DNA of 64,000 nt from Ditylenchus dipsaci (GCA_004194705.1 SADC01000350.1:682001-746000); one strand, 5' to 3'. Shown: positions 37,795 to 50,338, counted from the stretch's first letter. Notes: a model not told the origin generated them from the letters alone. A program made the numbers and translations.

Positions 37795-39282
37795 TCACTG
37801 CTGAGACTCCTGAAGATTTTTCAAGTGGAGCAAGTACGCTTTCTTGTTCGAGACACGGTGCTTGCGCTCTCCATGGGTCAACTTCTTGGCTGTCCAACGC
37901 TTGTGCTCGCCGTCTTTCTGCTCTTCTTAGCATGGTCAGGATTCTCACGGATTGCAGCATGAGCACTCTTGTACATCTCAGCCAACTGGAAATATGATGA
38001 TCATAGTCATTTTCAGCCTACTACTGTAAAAACCTCTTTTTGCCAAACACATTCCTACTATTAGAAGACACAACTTCCCCAGTCACTAGTATTATGAGTC
38101 AATTGAATTACATTATATTATCAGTTACAACGATGTGTTATAACGATAACTCCATACTTTTAGGGCAAACGACCACTAAATAATTGGTCCTGTACACTTT
38201 GAACGGTCATATGCTTAGAAATATTGGACTTCTCACAATTCAAAATACAATGCCACGTATGACTTTGAACTTGTGTCCTCTGATAACAGAGACGCCTCTA
38301 TTAACAATTAATTCAAGGGTATCTTCAAGATAATTATAAAAGACCCAACCCCTTCCGGAGCAACTCCAGCAGCAATGAATTTGGAAAACTGGCGTTTGTA
38401 GGCAGCCTCATCCCCATCCTTCAGAGTCTGCATATAATCAGACACATGCTTTCCAAAGATGCGGTCACGATGAGCCTCAGCATTGTATTCCTTAGATTCG
38501 GGGTCGTAACCGAAGAAACGAGTCTCACTAAATTAGGGAAGGGCTATGGCATAACAAGTTTTTACTCAAAATAGACACCTGTGAGGCACATTGATACCTC
38601 CATCAGCAGCTCCTTCATCACAGCGAAGATCTTGGCACCAGTGCTTGTACGAGCAAGACCCACGTCCAAGACAGCCATGAAAGGATTAGGATTGTCACCT
38701 TCTTGCTCCACATTGTAGTCTTCACCATTGACTTCCTCGACACCCTTGTAGACGCTGTCCAAGTTCAACTTCTTCAGATGACGACGGGCCAGAAGCAGTC
38801 CAGTTGCATATGCGGCAGCATAATTGGTCAGCCCCACCTGAAAAACATTACAGATCAACATATCCCACCACAGATTCACATTGATATTAGCATATATAAA
38901 TGCTACCTTAATTCCGTACTTAGGCAGCTCATGCGCATAAGCGGCACAGACGACCACATCACCTTCAATGCGAGAGTATGCGATCTGAAAAATTAATCGT
39001 AAGAGCAAGAAAGACAATAAAAAGATCTTATGCACAACCTGAGCGATCACATCCTTGTTTGTGAAACGCACAATAAGTCGGTACTTTGGCGTGTTGTACT
39101 TATTCTTGTCCTGCACAGTAAGACGCTTTCTGGCGTAGTAATCGGTCTTGCCCTGACGACGTCTTTTGAACTTTGGCTGGAAGCGCTGAAAAAGAAAATA
39201 TGTACTTGAGGATGCTGAAACAGCGGAAAAAAACACAAACCTTGAAGTAAGCACGATTCTTGACAACTTTGACTAAGCCCAT
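37795..39282 (-). CDS. RPL5: 60S ribosomal protein L5 (uL18)
   Basis: It binds 5S rRNA in the large ribosomal subunit. Six exons on the minus strand: 39282-39241, 39185-39039, 38984-38907, 38837-38579, 38527-38350, 37985-37795, with introns of 53-364 nt. The protein starts [14 protein letters not shown] and shows [85 protein letters not shown] and [13 protein letters not shown]. Length is about 298 residues if two frame changes are ignored, close to the usual 297. The frame changes are one base missing at the GG complementary to 38612-38613 and at the AAA complementary to 37915-37917. In an essential gene with good splice sites these are more likely base-call errors than lesions, though a duplicate pseudogene is possible. 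Family certain. Confidence 0.95.
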
Positions 39283-39619
39283 TTTGCCTGAAAAGGAGCA
39301 TTTTAATGATCAAATTAGCAAAAAATCAAAATTTTGAAGGACAAATATCTAAAAGCATTCATAACACATACACACCCAATATTAGACTGCGTAATCGTAT
39401 CACTTCAGGAAAATAACACTCAGGCTACAATAATACTTTATTAAAGGAGCGCCATTTCAAAGAATGTTTTTTGAATTTTTGTTTAAAAATTGCATTACGC
39501 TTTTATAAAATGGAAGTTTTGTAATTTTGTCCCTCGACCCCTCGGAAAATGGGAAATTAAAAGAGAAGTTCTGTAATTTTGTAGTCTGGTCGGACCAGTC
39601 TTGGCCAATCAACCGGCAT
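39283..39619. other. RPL5 upstream flank
   Basis: It probably holds the RPL5 promoter and a 5' UTR intron: the minus strand shows tttcag just before the ATG. No TATA or other element was identified with confidence. Confidence 0.35.
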
Positions 39620-39786
39620 TGGCTGTGATCATAGTCGAGTTGACCCTCAACTTTTTAGGGGTCAACTTTTGTTAAAATTACTAAAAACCGTATTTCCTCT
39701 AATAGAAGCCCCCCTCCTATTATAAGCCCCCCTCTAATATAAGCCCCCCTAGAGGCCATCCAAAATATAAAAGCCCCCCTCTAATA

Positions 39787-41666
39787 CACTCCGTATCATA
39801 AGTATAGACGCATACCGTATTCTCTCTAATAGAACCACACTCTCTATTTGAACCACACTCTCTAATAGAACCACACCCCTCAAGGGGGTCGTGAAATAGA
39901 ACCACACTCTCTATTAGAACCCACACCCCCTTAAGACTATCAAGCTGCGCCAACGGCCGTCTAACTCCAATGGATTGTTGAAGCGTGGGATAATCTCTTG
40001 TAGGAGCTTATCGTTGAGTCATTCAAATTGTACGGAGTTCCAATGCCACCAATGGATCTGGGAACGACGCCATTCCCTGCTTCAAGAAAGCTGGGCCGGC
40101 TCCGAGTGGTCGAGGCAAGGTGAAGCTCGCGCAAGATGAAAAGAAGTTGGCTGAGCAGATACAATAAATCGATCTTGAGGAAGCGCAAGAAAAGCTGTTC
40201 AATAATAAAGATATATCTCTAGAGTGTTAATGAGTTTGGGACCTGTTTTGTTTTAGGGACGCCTATTTTTACCACTTATTTTTTATTTTTTAGGTTGATC
40301 ATGGTAACCGGGGTGACAATAACCACCTTGATCACCAAAATTACTTATTAAACTATTCATATAGGTTATTGATATAACCATGACTGCCATAAGCAACAAA
40401 AATAAATAAAAAGAATAGTATAAACGAGTTTTCCCTAAACCAGAGCAAGTCCGATATAAAGAATTTATGCGCGTATGCTGCAATAATTGAATATGTTCAG
40501 AAGGTTGAAAAATAGAACCACACTCTCTATTAGAACCACACTCTCTAATAAACCACACCCCCCAAGGGGGTTGAAAAATAGAACCACATGTGGTTCTATT
40601 AGAGAGAATACGGTATTTTGTGATATTTAGCGATTTTTGACTAAAAGTGAGAAATGTTTTAATATAACGAGATACATTTAGGCGAAAAAACATGTTCTGG
40701 CGCAAAACCAAGTTAGAAAGCGCAAGAAAATAATTTGTAGTTGTAAACATTGAAATCAGACGTATCATAAGTATAGACGCAGTTCAGTTTGTAATGCGCC
40801 GCCCGATGTTTTCACTTATTTTGAAGCAGATATCATCTAACTTCTGGTTCGACTGTGTCTCGGCTACAATTTGGTAGGTCAAACTTATTTTTTTGATCAT
40901 TCTAAGAAAAGTTATGACCATCAACATGAAAACGTCGATTCCTAGTCAAAATAAAGGAAAATTAAAGAACACTGTTGTCACATAAATAATAGCTTTTCTC
41001 AAAATGTCAGATAAAATCCATTGCATGATTCAAAAGCTCTTTGATTTCTCTACATAATACATGTCTGTTGTTATAAAAATGTGAGAAAACGGTTGAATTC
41101 GACAAGAAAAACAGGCTAAAATAAGGCAAAAGAGGGGTTTTACTTCCCTTCAACGTCCGTTTTCAGCCTGTATTTTATAAAACAACAGTCAACATGTCAT
41201 TATGTAGAGAAATCAAAGAGCTTTTGAATGATGCAATGGATTTTATCTTTTCATCGACATTTTTGAGAAAAGCTATGATTTATGTGACTAAACAGTCATT
41301 TTCTTTAGATTTTCTTTATTTTGACTAGGAATCGACGTTTTCATGTGATGGTCATAATTTTTCTTAGAATGATCAAAAAAATAAGTTTGACCTACCAAAT
41401 TGTAGCCGAGACACAGTCGAACCAGAAGTAAGATGATATCTGCTTCAAAAAAAAAGAAAACATCGGGCGGCGCATTACAAACCGAACTGCGTCTATACTT
41501 ATGATACGTCTGATTTCAATGTTTACAACTACAAATTATTTTCTTGCGCTTTCTAACATGTTTTTTCGCCTAAATGTATCTCGTTACATTAAAACATTTC
41601 TCACTTTTAGTCAAAATCGCTAAAATATTACAAAATATGGGTGCGTCTATACTTATATACGGAGTG
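39787..41666. mobile_element. Palindromic TA-flanked element, level 3 of the nest
   Basis: Ends read CACTCCGTATCATAAGTATA (left) and its near inverse (right), flanked by TA. Apart from an insertion in its left arm it is one long palindrome: 40616-41125 pairs with 41130-41640 (for example cgggcggcgcattacaaacc against its inverse). No ORF is supported. Confidence 0.85.
39815..40613. mobile_element. CCGTATTC-family element, level 4 of the nest
   Basis: It begins CCGTATTCTCTCTAATAGAA and ends with the inverse, with TA on both sides. Inside, near 39975-40130 on +, a broken frame reads EAWDNLL...ELIVESFKLYGV, which resembles the C-terminal part of pogo/Tigger (DDE_1) transposases. It is thus a decayed internal-deletion copy of a pogo-like element. 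Confidence 0.75.
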
Positions 41667-42770
41667 TATAAGCCCCCTCCCTAGAGGGTATCCTAAAAAT
41701 ATAAGCCCCCTCTTTTTATATAAACCCCAAAGCCAATTTTTTTTTCGATAAATAGCTATTGTCAATGGTGGTAAAAGGCGCAAAGAATGTCTTTATGTAT
41801 TTGTTAAGCAAATCTTTCAAAGTGGACCGCTGAAATACTTGTGAATGAGTGAATCTTATAGCGAAAGGGCATCGATTCGAGAACCATTTTAGCGGGTACT
41901 TTGTTGGTTTATGCAGTAATCATCAGCAGAAAATCAAGAATAAACGATAAATAGTGACGTCGGTTTACGTTTAAGGAACAAGAAAATAAATTGTAACGGT
42001 ATTTCGCAGCAAATTTTTGTTTCGTCTTTTTATTTTAGATTTTCTGACTTTTTCTTTCAAAGTAAATATATAGACACCATCGTATAGCACTGCGTTTACA
42101 GTTCATAATAAGGTTTGTCAAATGGACCGAAAAGGTAAAATATAAACAAAATTATATCATACTTTTACTTTTATGTACCACATTTTGCAAAGCTATTACT
42201 CTAAACGAGGGTAGACAGGCGCCTTATAAGCGCCCAACTGTTATGGGAAAACATTATCTTTTAGTGAGATTTCAATTATAAATTTTTTATCCTAAAATAT
42301 GTCCTTGAACACCAAGCTTTACCTTTCCTCTTGCGTAAGTTCCCATGCCACTACGACCTCTCGCATCACTTTATTCAAATCAATTTCCAATACGTCAAAA
42401 AAATGCAGAAAGAACGCCTCCAAGAGAAACTTGGTAGAGGGTGAACTGGTAGATGGGTAAACGGTGTTTATAGAAAAACAGTGGTTTTGATCTTAAAACG
42501 CTGTTTTATTAATGTCATGTGAAAAATTAGAAGTGATCGGAGGTTGACGTAAGAACATTATGACCCAGAATTTTTTCCGCGCCTTCGGCGCGGCGAGTTC
42601 AAAGAATAAAGACCCCCCCCTCTAATACAAGCCTCCCCCTTCTAATATAAGCCAACCCCCCCCCCCCTAGAGGGCATCCATAAAATAGAAGCCCCGGGGC
42701 TTCTATTAGAGGAAATACGGTATCAATTTTTTGAAATAAAAGTGCCAAATATGATATTTTGACTGACATT

Positions 42771-42991
42771 CGACTCGCTACAAATTATGACTCGCTACAG
42801 TTTTTTAAATTAGCGCGTTTTGGTGCTCAGTCTGCAACACACGTTTGAGCCCGTCCTAACGCGCGCTGGCCTACCCTTGCCTAAGCCTAAAGCCTAAGTT
42901 AAAGAAAAAGTCAAAAGAACATGCAAAAAACCTTCAAAAAATGAAATTAAAAAATTCGAAACTGTAGCGAGTCACAATTTGTAGCGAGTCG
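42771..42991. mobile_element. Short MITE with 'CGACTCGCTAC' ends
   Basis: Inverted ends carry two copies each of gactcgctaca, and the element interrupts the GTTGACCCC MITE. About 220 bp, non-coding. Confidence 0.8.
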
Positions 42992-43130
42992 CAATTTTAC
43001 CGATATTTTTGACCCCCCATCAACTTTTTGATGTCTGCAAGATGGCTTTTACAGAAATTTGAAATCTTGTTTCTACAAAATTTTGAAAAATGTTGACCCA
43101 AGTTTACCCCACTTAACCCTCAACTATTTT

Positions 43131-45803
43131 TGCATCCTTCAAGCGTATCTTACAAGAACAGTTTCTAAGTTTACAAGAGGGTATCAAGGATGAACTGAGC
43201 AAGATACAGCAACGATATTCTCTGACTTGCGACGTCTGGACTGACAGTGGCATGAAAAGTGCTTATTTGGGTAAATTCGGTCTCAACTGTTTTTCTCACT
43301 GAAGTTGTACCATATCTTACCTTCAGGAGTTACTCTGCACTACGCTGATGTTACTGGCACTCTACGTCGCATATTCTTAGGCCTCCAACAATTAGATGAC
43401 TCACATACTGGTGCATTGGTTCGAAGAGAGACTGAGAAGATATTATGCAACTATGGCCTCTCTCTTACAAATGCTTTCAAAGTGGTGACTGATGCAGGCA
43501 GTAACATGGTTAAGGCGTTCAATGAAATTAGAATGAGTGGGTCTAGAGCGATGGCACTCATATTGTCTTATTTCGTACAGCTTAGGTGATATCGATCCTT
43601 ATCAATACGTGGATGAAGAAGAGCAAGACGAAGGTCTACAAGAAGCCGACGCCAACAATGAAGTTCAGTTTCAGGAAGTTGAGTTCTTGCTACGGTGGGT
43701 TTTGTTATTGTTATTTGCTTTCCCTTGATGCTAGATTCTTGCGTTCAGCTCCGCTTTTCCCCTACGACTTGGTTGTTTTGCTCATGCTTTAAAATCGGTT
43801 ATCATGCAAATATTCAAAGACTGTGAGTCAGCAAATCAAGGTTTGGGCACAATGGCTAATCTTATCGGAAAATTTAAAAAATCGCACAGTGCGACCAATG
43901 TATGTTCAATAAAAAAATGTATTTTATACAACTTGTAAGTGCTTAATTTAGGCCTTATCAGGAGTTTGTGGAAAAGTGCTAGTCTGGCCGTCTAAAACTC
44001 GCTTGGCCTCACAAATAGCTGTCCTAGGTCGTTATACTGAAATCAGAGAAGACGTAGCCCGATTTCGCAAGACAAAAATTGGGAATATCCAACAGAATCA
44101 GAAAATGAGGTAGACAACGTTTTAACTTTTTTTTCTCTCGAAAACCATTTCGTTTTTAGTTCCTCCAAGAGATCTACAGCCTTTCAAAGATATTTGCCTA
44201 TGTTTTACTCCGTGTGCAAGCTGAAAAGAGCGTAACTTTTTCGAAATGCTACGGGTTTATCAAAGCCATTCACCGTTCGTTGGACAAGTTTGAAGTATGC
44301 TGTGATTATTGTGGCTGGTTCAATACTCATTAGTAACTTCAGGTGCGTTGAATTTGAAAGAATTTTTCGTTCAGGATGCAAAGCTGCTCGCCATCTTGGC
44401 TTCGTGTGACGATTGCAAAGAAAAGATTATGGACAGCAATTCCCTCGACTTCGATCCCATATTTTTTGTCCCTACCGCACTAGATTCAAATACGGCTTGC
44501 TTCTTAACAGAAAAGGATTACAACATTGCCGTTAATGAAATTCAAATTTGGTATCTTCTATTTATCTTTATTTTGATTGTCTATTCTCTCATTTTTTTGT
44601 ATAGGTTCGCTATGAACAGCCACAGCAGCAAGGATTCACTAGCTCCAAGGTTCAGCTTAATACCACTCTCGACCAGCTATTAGGAGATCTAGCCAGCGAA
44701 AACAGACTTTCTCGAGACCAGAAAGCAATGGTTCAGGCCGATGCAAAATCTTGGATTCGAGAGAAGTTGAAATGTGTGATGAATGCCTCTTCTTCTGGAA
44801 TTGACCTCTGAAGTGGTGAATCAATATGCTTGGCACAGTAAGCAATGTTTGGCGTTTAAATATTGCAATTGAATTTGAAAGAATTTTTCGTTCAGGATGC
44901 GAAGCTGCTCGCCATCTTGGCTTTAGAAGTTCTTACCATTCCGGCTATGAGTGCTCCGATAGAACGTATATTTTCACAGGCAGGATTGGCTACAACGAAG
45001 CATCGGAACAGAACCTCTTTGGAACTATTAAATTCTCAGATTGTCGTTTATTGTAATATGTACTTAGAGAACGTCTAGATTTATGAGTTGTTCTTGAAAT
45101 AAAGAATTTAACAGGTTTAGATCTAGTATGTAATAAAAGGTTGTGGTCATGTTGAGTGTACAACTTTGTCTTCTGAAGTATGGCAGTGAACTGAAATAAC
45201 TTTCAACCAGAGAGTTCACAACACTGCCTAGTTCAATAATTAGTTCTGAAAAAACCGGAAATAAGGCTGGCGAAACTAGCAATAAAATAAATACCGTATT
45301 ATCTCTATTAAACGGCATACCCGTTTATTTTTCAACCCTCAAAATCAGTAAAATTCGATGCCGATCTCGAAATTTTCGGTGCTCAACCAAAATCCAAAAA
45401 GTGCAATCGACAGAACACGTGGGAGTTACGAAAATGCAAAAAACAGCCTTACAAAATATTTACTCTGTGGTGAGATATAAACCCTCAAAGTCGAGGGCCC
45501 GTTTATTAGAGATTGCCCGTTTGAGAGATATAATACAATAGCTATCAAAACTAGCAAGCGGCCAATAAGACTGGCGCAACTGACAATTTAACTGGCAAAC
45601 TGTCAATTAGACTGGCAAAACTGGCAATTCAAACTGGCAGATTACCAAAACTGGCAATTCAAACTGGTAACTGGCAAAACTGGCAAAGCTGGTAGTGACA
45701 CTGGCACTGGTACTTTTACCACTGCCAGTTTAGCTGCCAGTGCCAGTTTTGCCAGTTTAGCCACTACCAGTGTCAGGTACCAGTGCCAATTATGAAAACA
45801 CTG
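43131..45803 (+). mobile_element. hAT transposon relic (hAT-2), 5' truncated
   Basis: Transposase pieces run on + : SLTCDVWTDSGMKSAYLG (43223), VTDAGSNMVKAFNE (43480), ALDSNTACFLTEKDYNIAV (44475) and the hAT dimerisation block PAMSAPIERIFSQAG near 44945. A 64-nt intron (43270-43325) joins AYLG to VTLHYAD in frame. The 5' part with the BED finger is missing. The 3' end is CCAATTATGAAAACACTG at 45803, preceded by many inverted and direct actggcaa units (45560-45790), typical hAT subterminal repeats. A ~55-bp block at 44345 is repeated at 44865. Several stops and shifts; inactive. Confidence 0.85.
45290..45540. repeat. CCGTATTA-type MITE inside hAT-2
   Basis: It starts taccgtattatctctattaa and has a loosely inverted end near 45535 (tagagattgcccgtttgagagata). 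It carries the 'aaatttt..gctcaaccaaaatc' middle seen in the copy at 25346. Confidence 0.55.
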
Positions 45804-45887
45804 GTCTTGAGTGTCAAGCGTGCCCACAAAGTTCCCCTCCTTAAAGACAAAGTTAGATGTGGCAGAGCCGTTAGAGAAAAGAGATTA

Positions 45888-46615
45888 ATTAGATGAGGGA
45901 TCTGGAGTCCGTAATGGAGTCACATATCCCTCCTGGTTATCAAACTCAACACTGGTACTTGTAGAAATAATGCTGGTTTTATCCTCACCCCGAATCTCAG
46001 AAACAATTCGCTTATCCGGGTCTTTTTGTACAGGGACCGACCGGCGGAACTGGTTTGCAAATAAGAAGCAAAGACCTGGTTATGTTCGAAAAGCTGGGTA
46101 TTTAGAGAATTCTGGTTATCATCGGAAGGTTCAATTCAATATCTGGAGATACGGAGATACGCGATTAGACATCCCCATCAGGCACTGAAGAGCACTGGAC
46201 CACTTGACCACTTGCTGAATTGATCCTTGGAGAACTTGCTGAAAGGCATAAGACTGGTCGCTGAATTCCTTAGTTGGCTTGACCACGGCAGGCATCACCC
46301 GAAGAGACTTGCTTGATTCACTGGCACAGCGGGAGCGCGAGCTTGAGGCGATGGACGTCATGGAGCGGCTGGCCTTGGAACTGGTATGACCCCTAGTATG
46401 ATCACCAGAGGTAGTCGTGACCGAAGCGATAACGCTAGTCGGATCACTATATTCTGGTTAAACTCGTCTATCAATTTAATTGAGACGGTAACTGGTTTAT
46501 AATTCTGGTTTAGTGACTTCTTAAACTTGGAAATCAAATCTGGTTTGAGGCCATTATCAATCATAAACTAAATGGCTTCATGAGTCTGGTCTGTGCCATG
46601 ATTTTGACTGGTCAT
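45888..46615 (-). pseudogene. Unknown Ser/Asn/Gln-rich ORF, left-arm copy
   Basis: A broken frame begins near ATG 46615 (MTSQNHGTDQTHEAI, then a stop) and passes through NGLKPDLISKFKKSLNQN, a Ser-rich part, and SYAFQQVLQGSIQQVVKWSS. Compared with the right-arm copy this one lacks one T near 46451 and has one more G near 46167, so the frames break in different places. It lies between the two hAT elements. Family not recognised. Confidence 0.45.
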
Positions 46616-47811
46616 GCTAGTATCACGGCGAACACTGCGCAAACTAACCTTACTAGAGGAAGAACTCTAGCAGCTTGACATAACCTAAACCAGACATAAA
46701 TATGATCCAGTTCTGTCAAGACTGCTCCTGGTGCAATTAATTCTGGTTAAGACCAAAGCTAGTTTGAATTCAATATAATACTGGTAATTGTCCCTATATT
46801 GTGTTCTCTATGAACACTACTTCTGGTTAGGACAAATGCTGGTTGTTAACGTTCAGGCGAGTCCTTACACTTATAAAAAGGTGTACCTTATAGAGAGTGT
46901 AGCTTATAGAAAAGTTTAACTGTAGTTAAAAACTTAAAAAAAAAAGTAAAAATTAAGAAAAAAATTTAATTTAAAATTGGACAAGTATTAAAGCTCTCCG
47001 CTTCTAGCTGAAAAGTCTCCTTTTTTCTAAAATTTCTCCGCTTTTCCGAATTTTGTCTTGAAAAAGCTGTACTGTCCATGCTTTTGCTTTTCGAAAAGTT
47101 ACTTTTCCACTAAAATTTCTTCCTGTATCTGAATCCCTTAAGATCTGATCGAAATAATTTGTATGAGCTCAGATATTGCCATCTTGGTTGTGACGAAAAC
47201 CACCTCCCCCCCCCCCCACGGAGAGTGATCAGGTGGAGGAGATAACCTCATATTCGTGTTTCTCGACCCCGAATTCATGTGAAAACCGCCTGTTTTTTTG
47301 GTTCTGAGAAAAAAATTTTTGAACCACAGGGGGGTATCACGGTTTTTTAGTCAAAATTGAACACTTTTGAATTGGCGCCTTTCAAATTTCAAAGGAATAA
47401 GGGCTGTATAGGGAGGGAAGGGAATAAAAGGGGGCCACTTTGATGGCAAAACGACAAAACAGTGAATATTGCCATATTTTGGATGTCTTACCATGTTCTT
47501 CAACTTGGGCCGTGGCAAAAATAGACTCTATAAGCATTTTATGATCAAGAGTACTTCTCAAAATCATGTCTAAGATAAGTGAACTCAAATTGAGACAATA
47601 TCAATTGCGATAATTGAGATTGAGACGATTCAAATTGAGACAAAATCAGATTGCGACAAAACTTCTCTATTTAAATTTAGAATTTTTTTATAAATTCTGA
47701 CGCGATTCAATTGTGTCTCAATTTGAATTGTCTCAGTCTCAATTGTCGCAATCTGATGTTGTCTCAATTTGAATTGTTCCAATTTGAAATGTCGCAAGCT
47801 CTCCTTGGTCA
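46559..47811. other. Segment unique to the left arm
   Basis: About 1.25 kb is absent from the right arm. It has many ctggtt motifs at 46590-46860, an AT-rich part, and a partial family A copy at about 47180-47600 (caccgatt-free, with ggagtgatcaggtggagg and the 'tatgatcaagagtacttctc' end). It is either an insertion here or a deletion on the right. Confidence 0.7.
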
Positions 47812-47958
47812 ATAAAAAAACAGCTGGCCAATTTTTCACAAAAGAGGGCACTTTTTGTTGCAGTGACGAATACAATACGTACTAACAATATTCTTCTATT
47901 TTTCCAAAACTTTATTTTACGGAAAGGGGAATCAAACGTGGACAAAATAGAAGATGCG

Positions 47959-50294
47959 CTACTCCTCATAAAGAAACATATTGCAATAAACAGTCAATTT
48001 GCATTCAACAGCTCAAACTCAGTTCGATTTTTGACTCCTTTGGTTGAAAAGGCCGGCCAGTGAAAAATTCGTTCTATGGGCGCACTCGTAGCGGGAACAC
48101 TCAAGACTTCTAATGCAAACGCTGCAAGAGTACGAAATTGCTTAGAAAAATAACCTTGATTAACCTATATATTGTATGTTATTTGAGCAACCGTGTTCAT
48201 TCTAGTTGACCAGTAGGAAACAGCATCAACTTCTGCTACCCGAACATTTTGCAGAGCTCCCATAATCCACGACTTTGATTTACTTGTGGGCCTTCTAGAC
48301 GTTTCTTGCTGCCTCTGCTTCATGTTGTCGATAAGGACATCAAGTGTAGCATTCGAATCATTTGGCCGGTTTTCTTGATTCGTGACTTCTGGGCAGCTAG
48401 GGAGCTAAAAAACAGTGCTAAAGAGAAACAACAAACGCAACACCATTTGATTTATCCATTCAGCGGCCATCCTGAGTTCAGCATCATTCAAAGCATTAGA
48501 AGTCGATGGATCAAGAGCAGTAGCAATTGTGAAGAGTTGATCGAAGCAAGTCCTGTCCTTTGACAGCACACATGCAAATCTTTCTTTGATCGAAGACGGA
48601 ACTCTTAACGATCTCTCACCCTAAAATACCGTTTTCTTACAGGAGTCACTCAGATAAAAAAACCGCAGTCTCTTCAAGCGAATATTGTAAGGCTCTGATA
48701 CATTCCAACACATGAGAAATCGATACACTCTTTTCAGCTTGAATGCGTTTGAGTACCGCAACAAAAGGACGGAATATTTGCAGAATGACTTGTAACTCCT
48801 AAAAAACAGTAGCGAAGCACGACTAAAAGACAAGACCGTTACATGTATCCTCTGCTGTGGGCGTCAATGTCTTCAGTGACTGAATTTCTCCCAAAGACTG
48901 TTTGACTTCCAAAAACTGTCTTATAACCTCAATCAGCGATCCCCAACGAGTAGTCAGCGGCAGTTTAACTGTAGCTTCACACCGCTCATGCAAACTCCTG
49001 TAAAGAATCCAGTCAAAAACAGAGCCAAAATAATACCAGAATACATACCTTCTTCAATTTAGGAGAAATTTTCACCTTCTTGACACATCCATCATTTTTT
49101 TGTAACCGGAGAAGTAAATCACGTCATCCTTGAAGAATTTCAGAATTACAAGCTGCAGCGAATGAGCAAAGCAACTGATTCTTTGTGGAAACGCTTCACT
49201 GAAAAGACCGTAAATACCCTGCATACAAACAAATAGAAAATTCACAGCAAAATAGATTCATCTGGTATGTTTGACAAGTTTCCCTCATCATAATCCTCAT
49301 CATCGTCATCATCATCCACATATTCGGTGTTGAAGTCAACTGAAATAATTTCAGTCACGATAATTGAAAAGTATTACTCACTTATCTAGATGTCTTTTAA
49401 AAAGCGGCAACGACATTGGAACCATTGTCCGTGACAATCTTGAAAATACTGTCCAAGCTTAGATCAAATTTTCCCAAAAGTTCTTCAGTGGCAGTGAGTA
49501 TATTTTCGGCAGTGTGATCCTTGTCCATCTCCCGCAGACCAAGGAACATTCTTTCAAGCCGACTTCTTCTCACAAAATAATGTTACGCCTGAATTTTATC
49601 CATGAAACCATGCATGAAAAAATAACGAAAAGCTTGCCCAAATAAGCATGTTTATAGGACTCATCTGTCCACAAGTCTAGAGTGATAGAGGGCCTTATGT
49701 AAGATCTTTGATACACTTTTTCATCAGAACTTCAATTGATATATAGCGCTGCACAAGTTTATTCTTCAAGGTCGAGTTTACTCTTGGAAGCTGAGAGATT
49801 CATGAAGTAAAATATAGGTGAAAACTTGAAGCATACCGTGTACTGCTCGTTCATTAGATACAAAAACTTCTGCATTGGTGGTTTTGTAAACACATTCAGC
49901 GAGAGCGATGGCATTGCTAGCACATCCCAAAGGCTGAGTCAAGCTGAGCCATTATGAAAATTGGCTAGACATGTATAAAACTAACGTCAAGAAAATTTTG
50001 ACAAAGTCAAACTTTGTACCGTAGCTTTACTCAAAGTCTGAGTTGGCAGCAATGTGATGTTCCTATGCTTTGAATCTAGATGTCGCCGAAGAACAGTCGT
50101 TGTATTGGTCATCTCCTTTAGCCAAAAATATTACAAAAAATAACTTAAAGAGCACTAACCTCCTGACAGACATTACATCTTGCTTTCTTGAGTCCATTCA
50201 ATTGAGTGAAATTTTGCTATACTGCGTCGAATTTCTTCTTTTTTGCCGATACTGGACTATCGCAGGAGTTGGCATTCAATTGCAAGCTTTCCAT
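47959..50294 (-). pseudogene. hAT-1 transposase, left-arm copy
   Basis: It is the inverse copy of the transposase at 57544-59888. The start region encodes a BED-type zinc finger (RCNVCQE, then HLDSKHRN after a short intron), followed by VTDNGSN, TTRWGSL, ALDPSTSNAL and PATSAPIERIFSLAG. A TAG stop lies where BED fingers normally have the first conserved Trp, and the same stop is in the other copy. Near the end this copy keeps Glu (RTEFELLNA) where the right copy has a stop. Confidence 0.8.
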
Positions 50295-50338
50295 CTTATA
50301 ACTAAATAAAAGTATTTAAAAATAGAATAGAACTAAAG

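Larger units (their letters stand above)
39688..42720. mobile_element. CCGTATTT-family element, level 2 of the nest
   Basis: It begins CCGTATTTCCTCTAATAG and ends CTATTAGAGGAAATACGG. Both ends carry inverted 'ctaatataagcccccc' and 'ctagagg.catcc' units. The left end is split by the level-3 element (39787-41666). The interior 41770-42590 is AT-rich; a minus-strand frame near 42300-42430 (NKVMREVVVAWELTQEE) may be transposase debris. Confidence 0.8.
39620..43130. mobile_element. Second copy of the GTTGACCCC MITE, interrupted by nested insertions
   Basis: The left piece (39620-39687) matches the start of the complete copy at 11992. Its next bases (atcaattttttgaa) resume only at 42722, and after another interruption the match continues at about 43000-43130. 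The right third is missing where the hAT relic begins, so the end was deleted or replaced. Confidence 0.8.
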
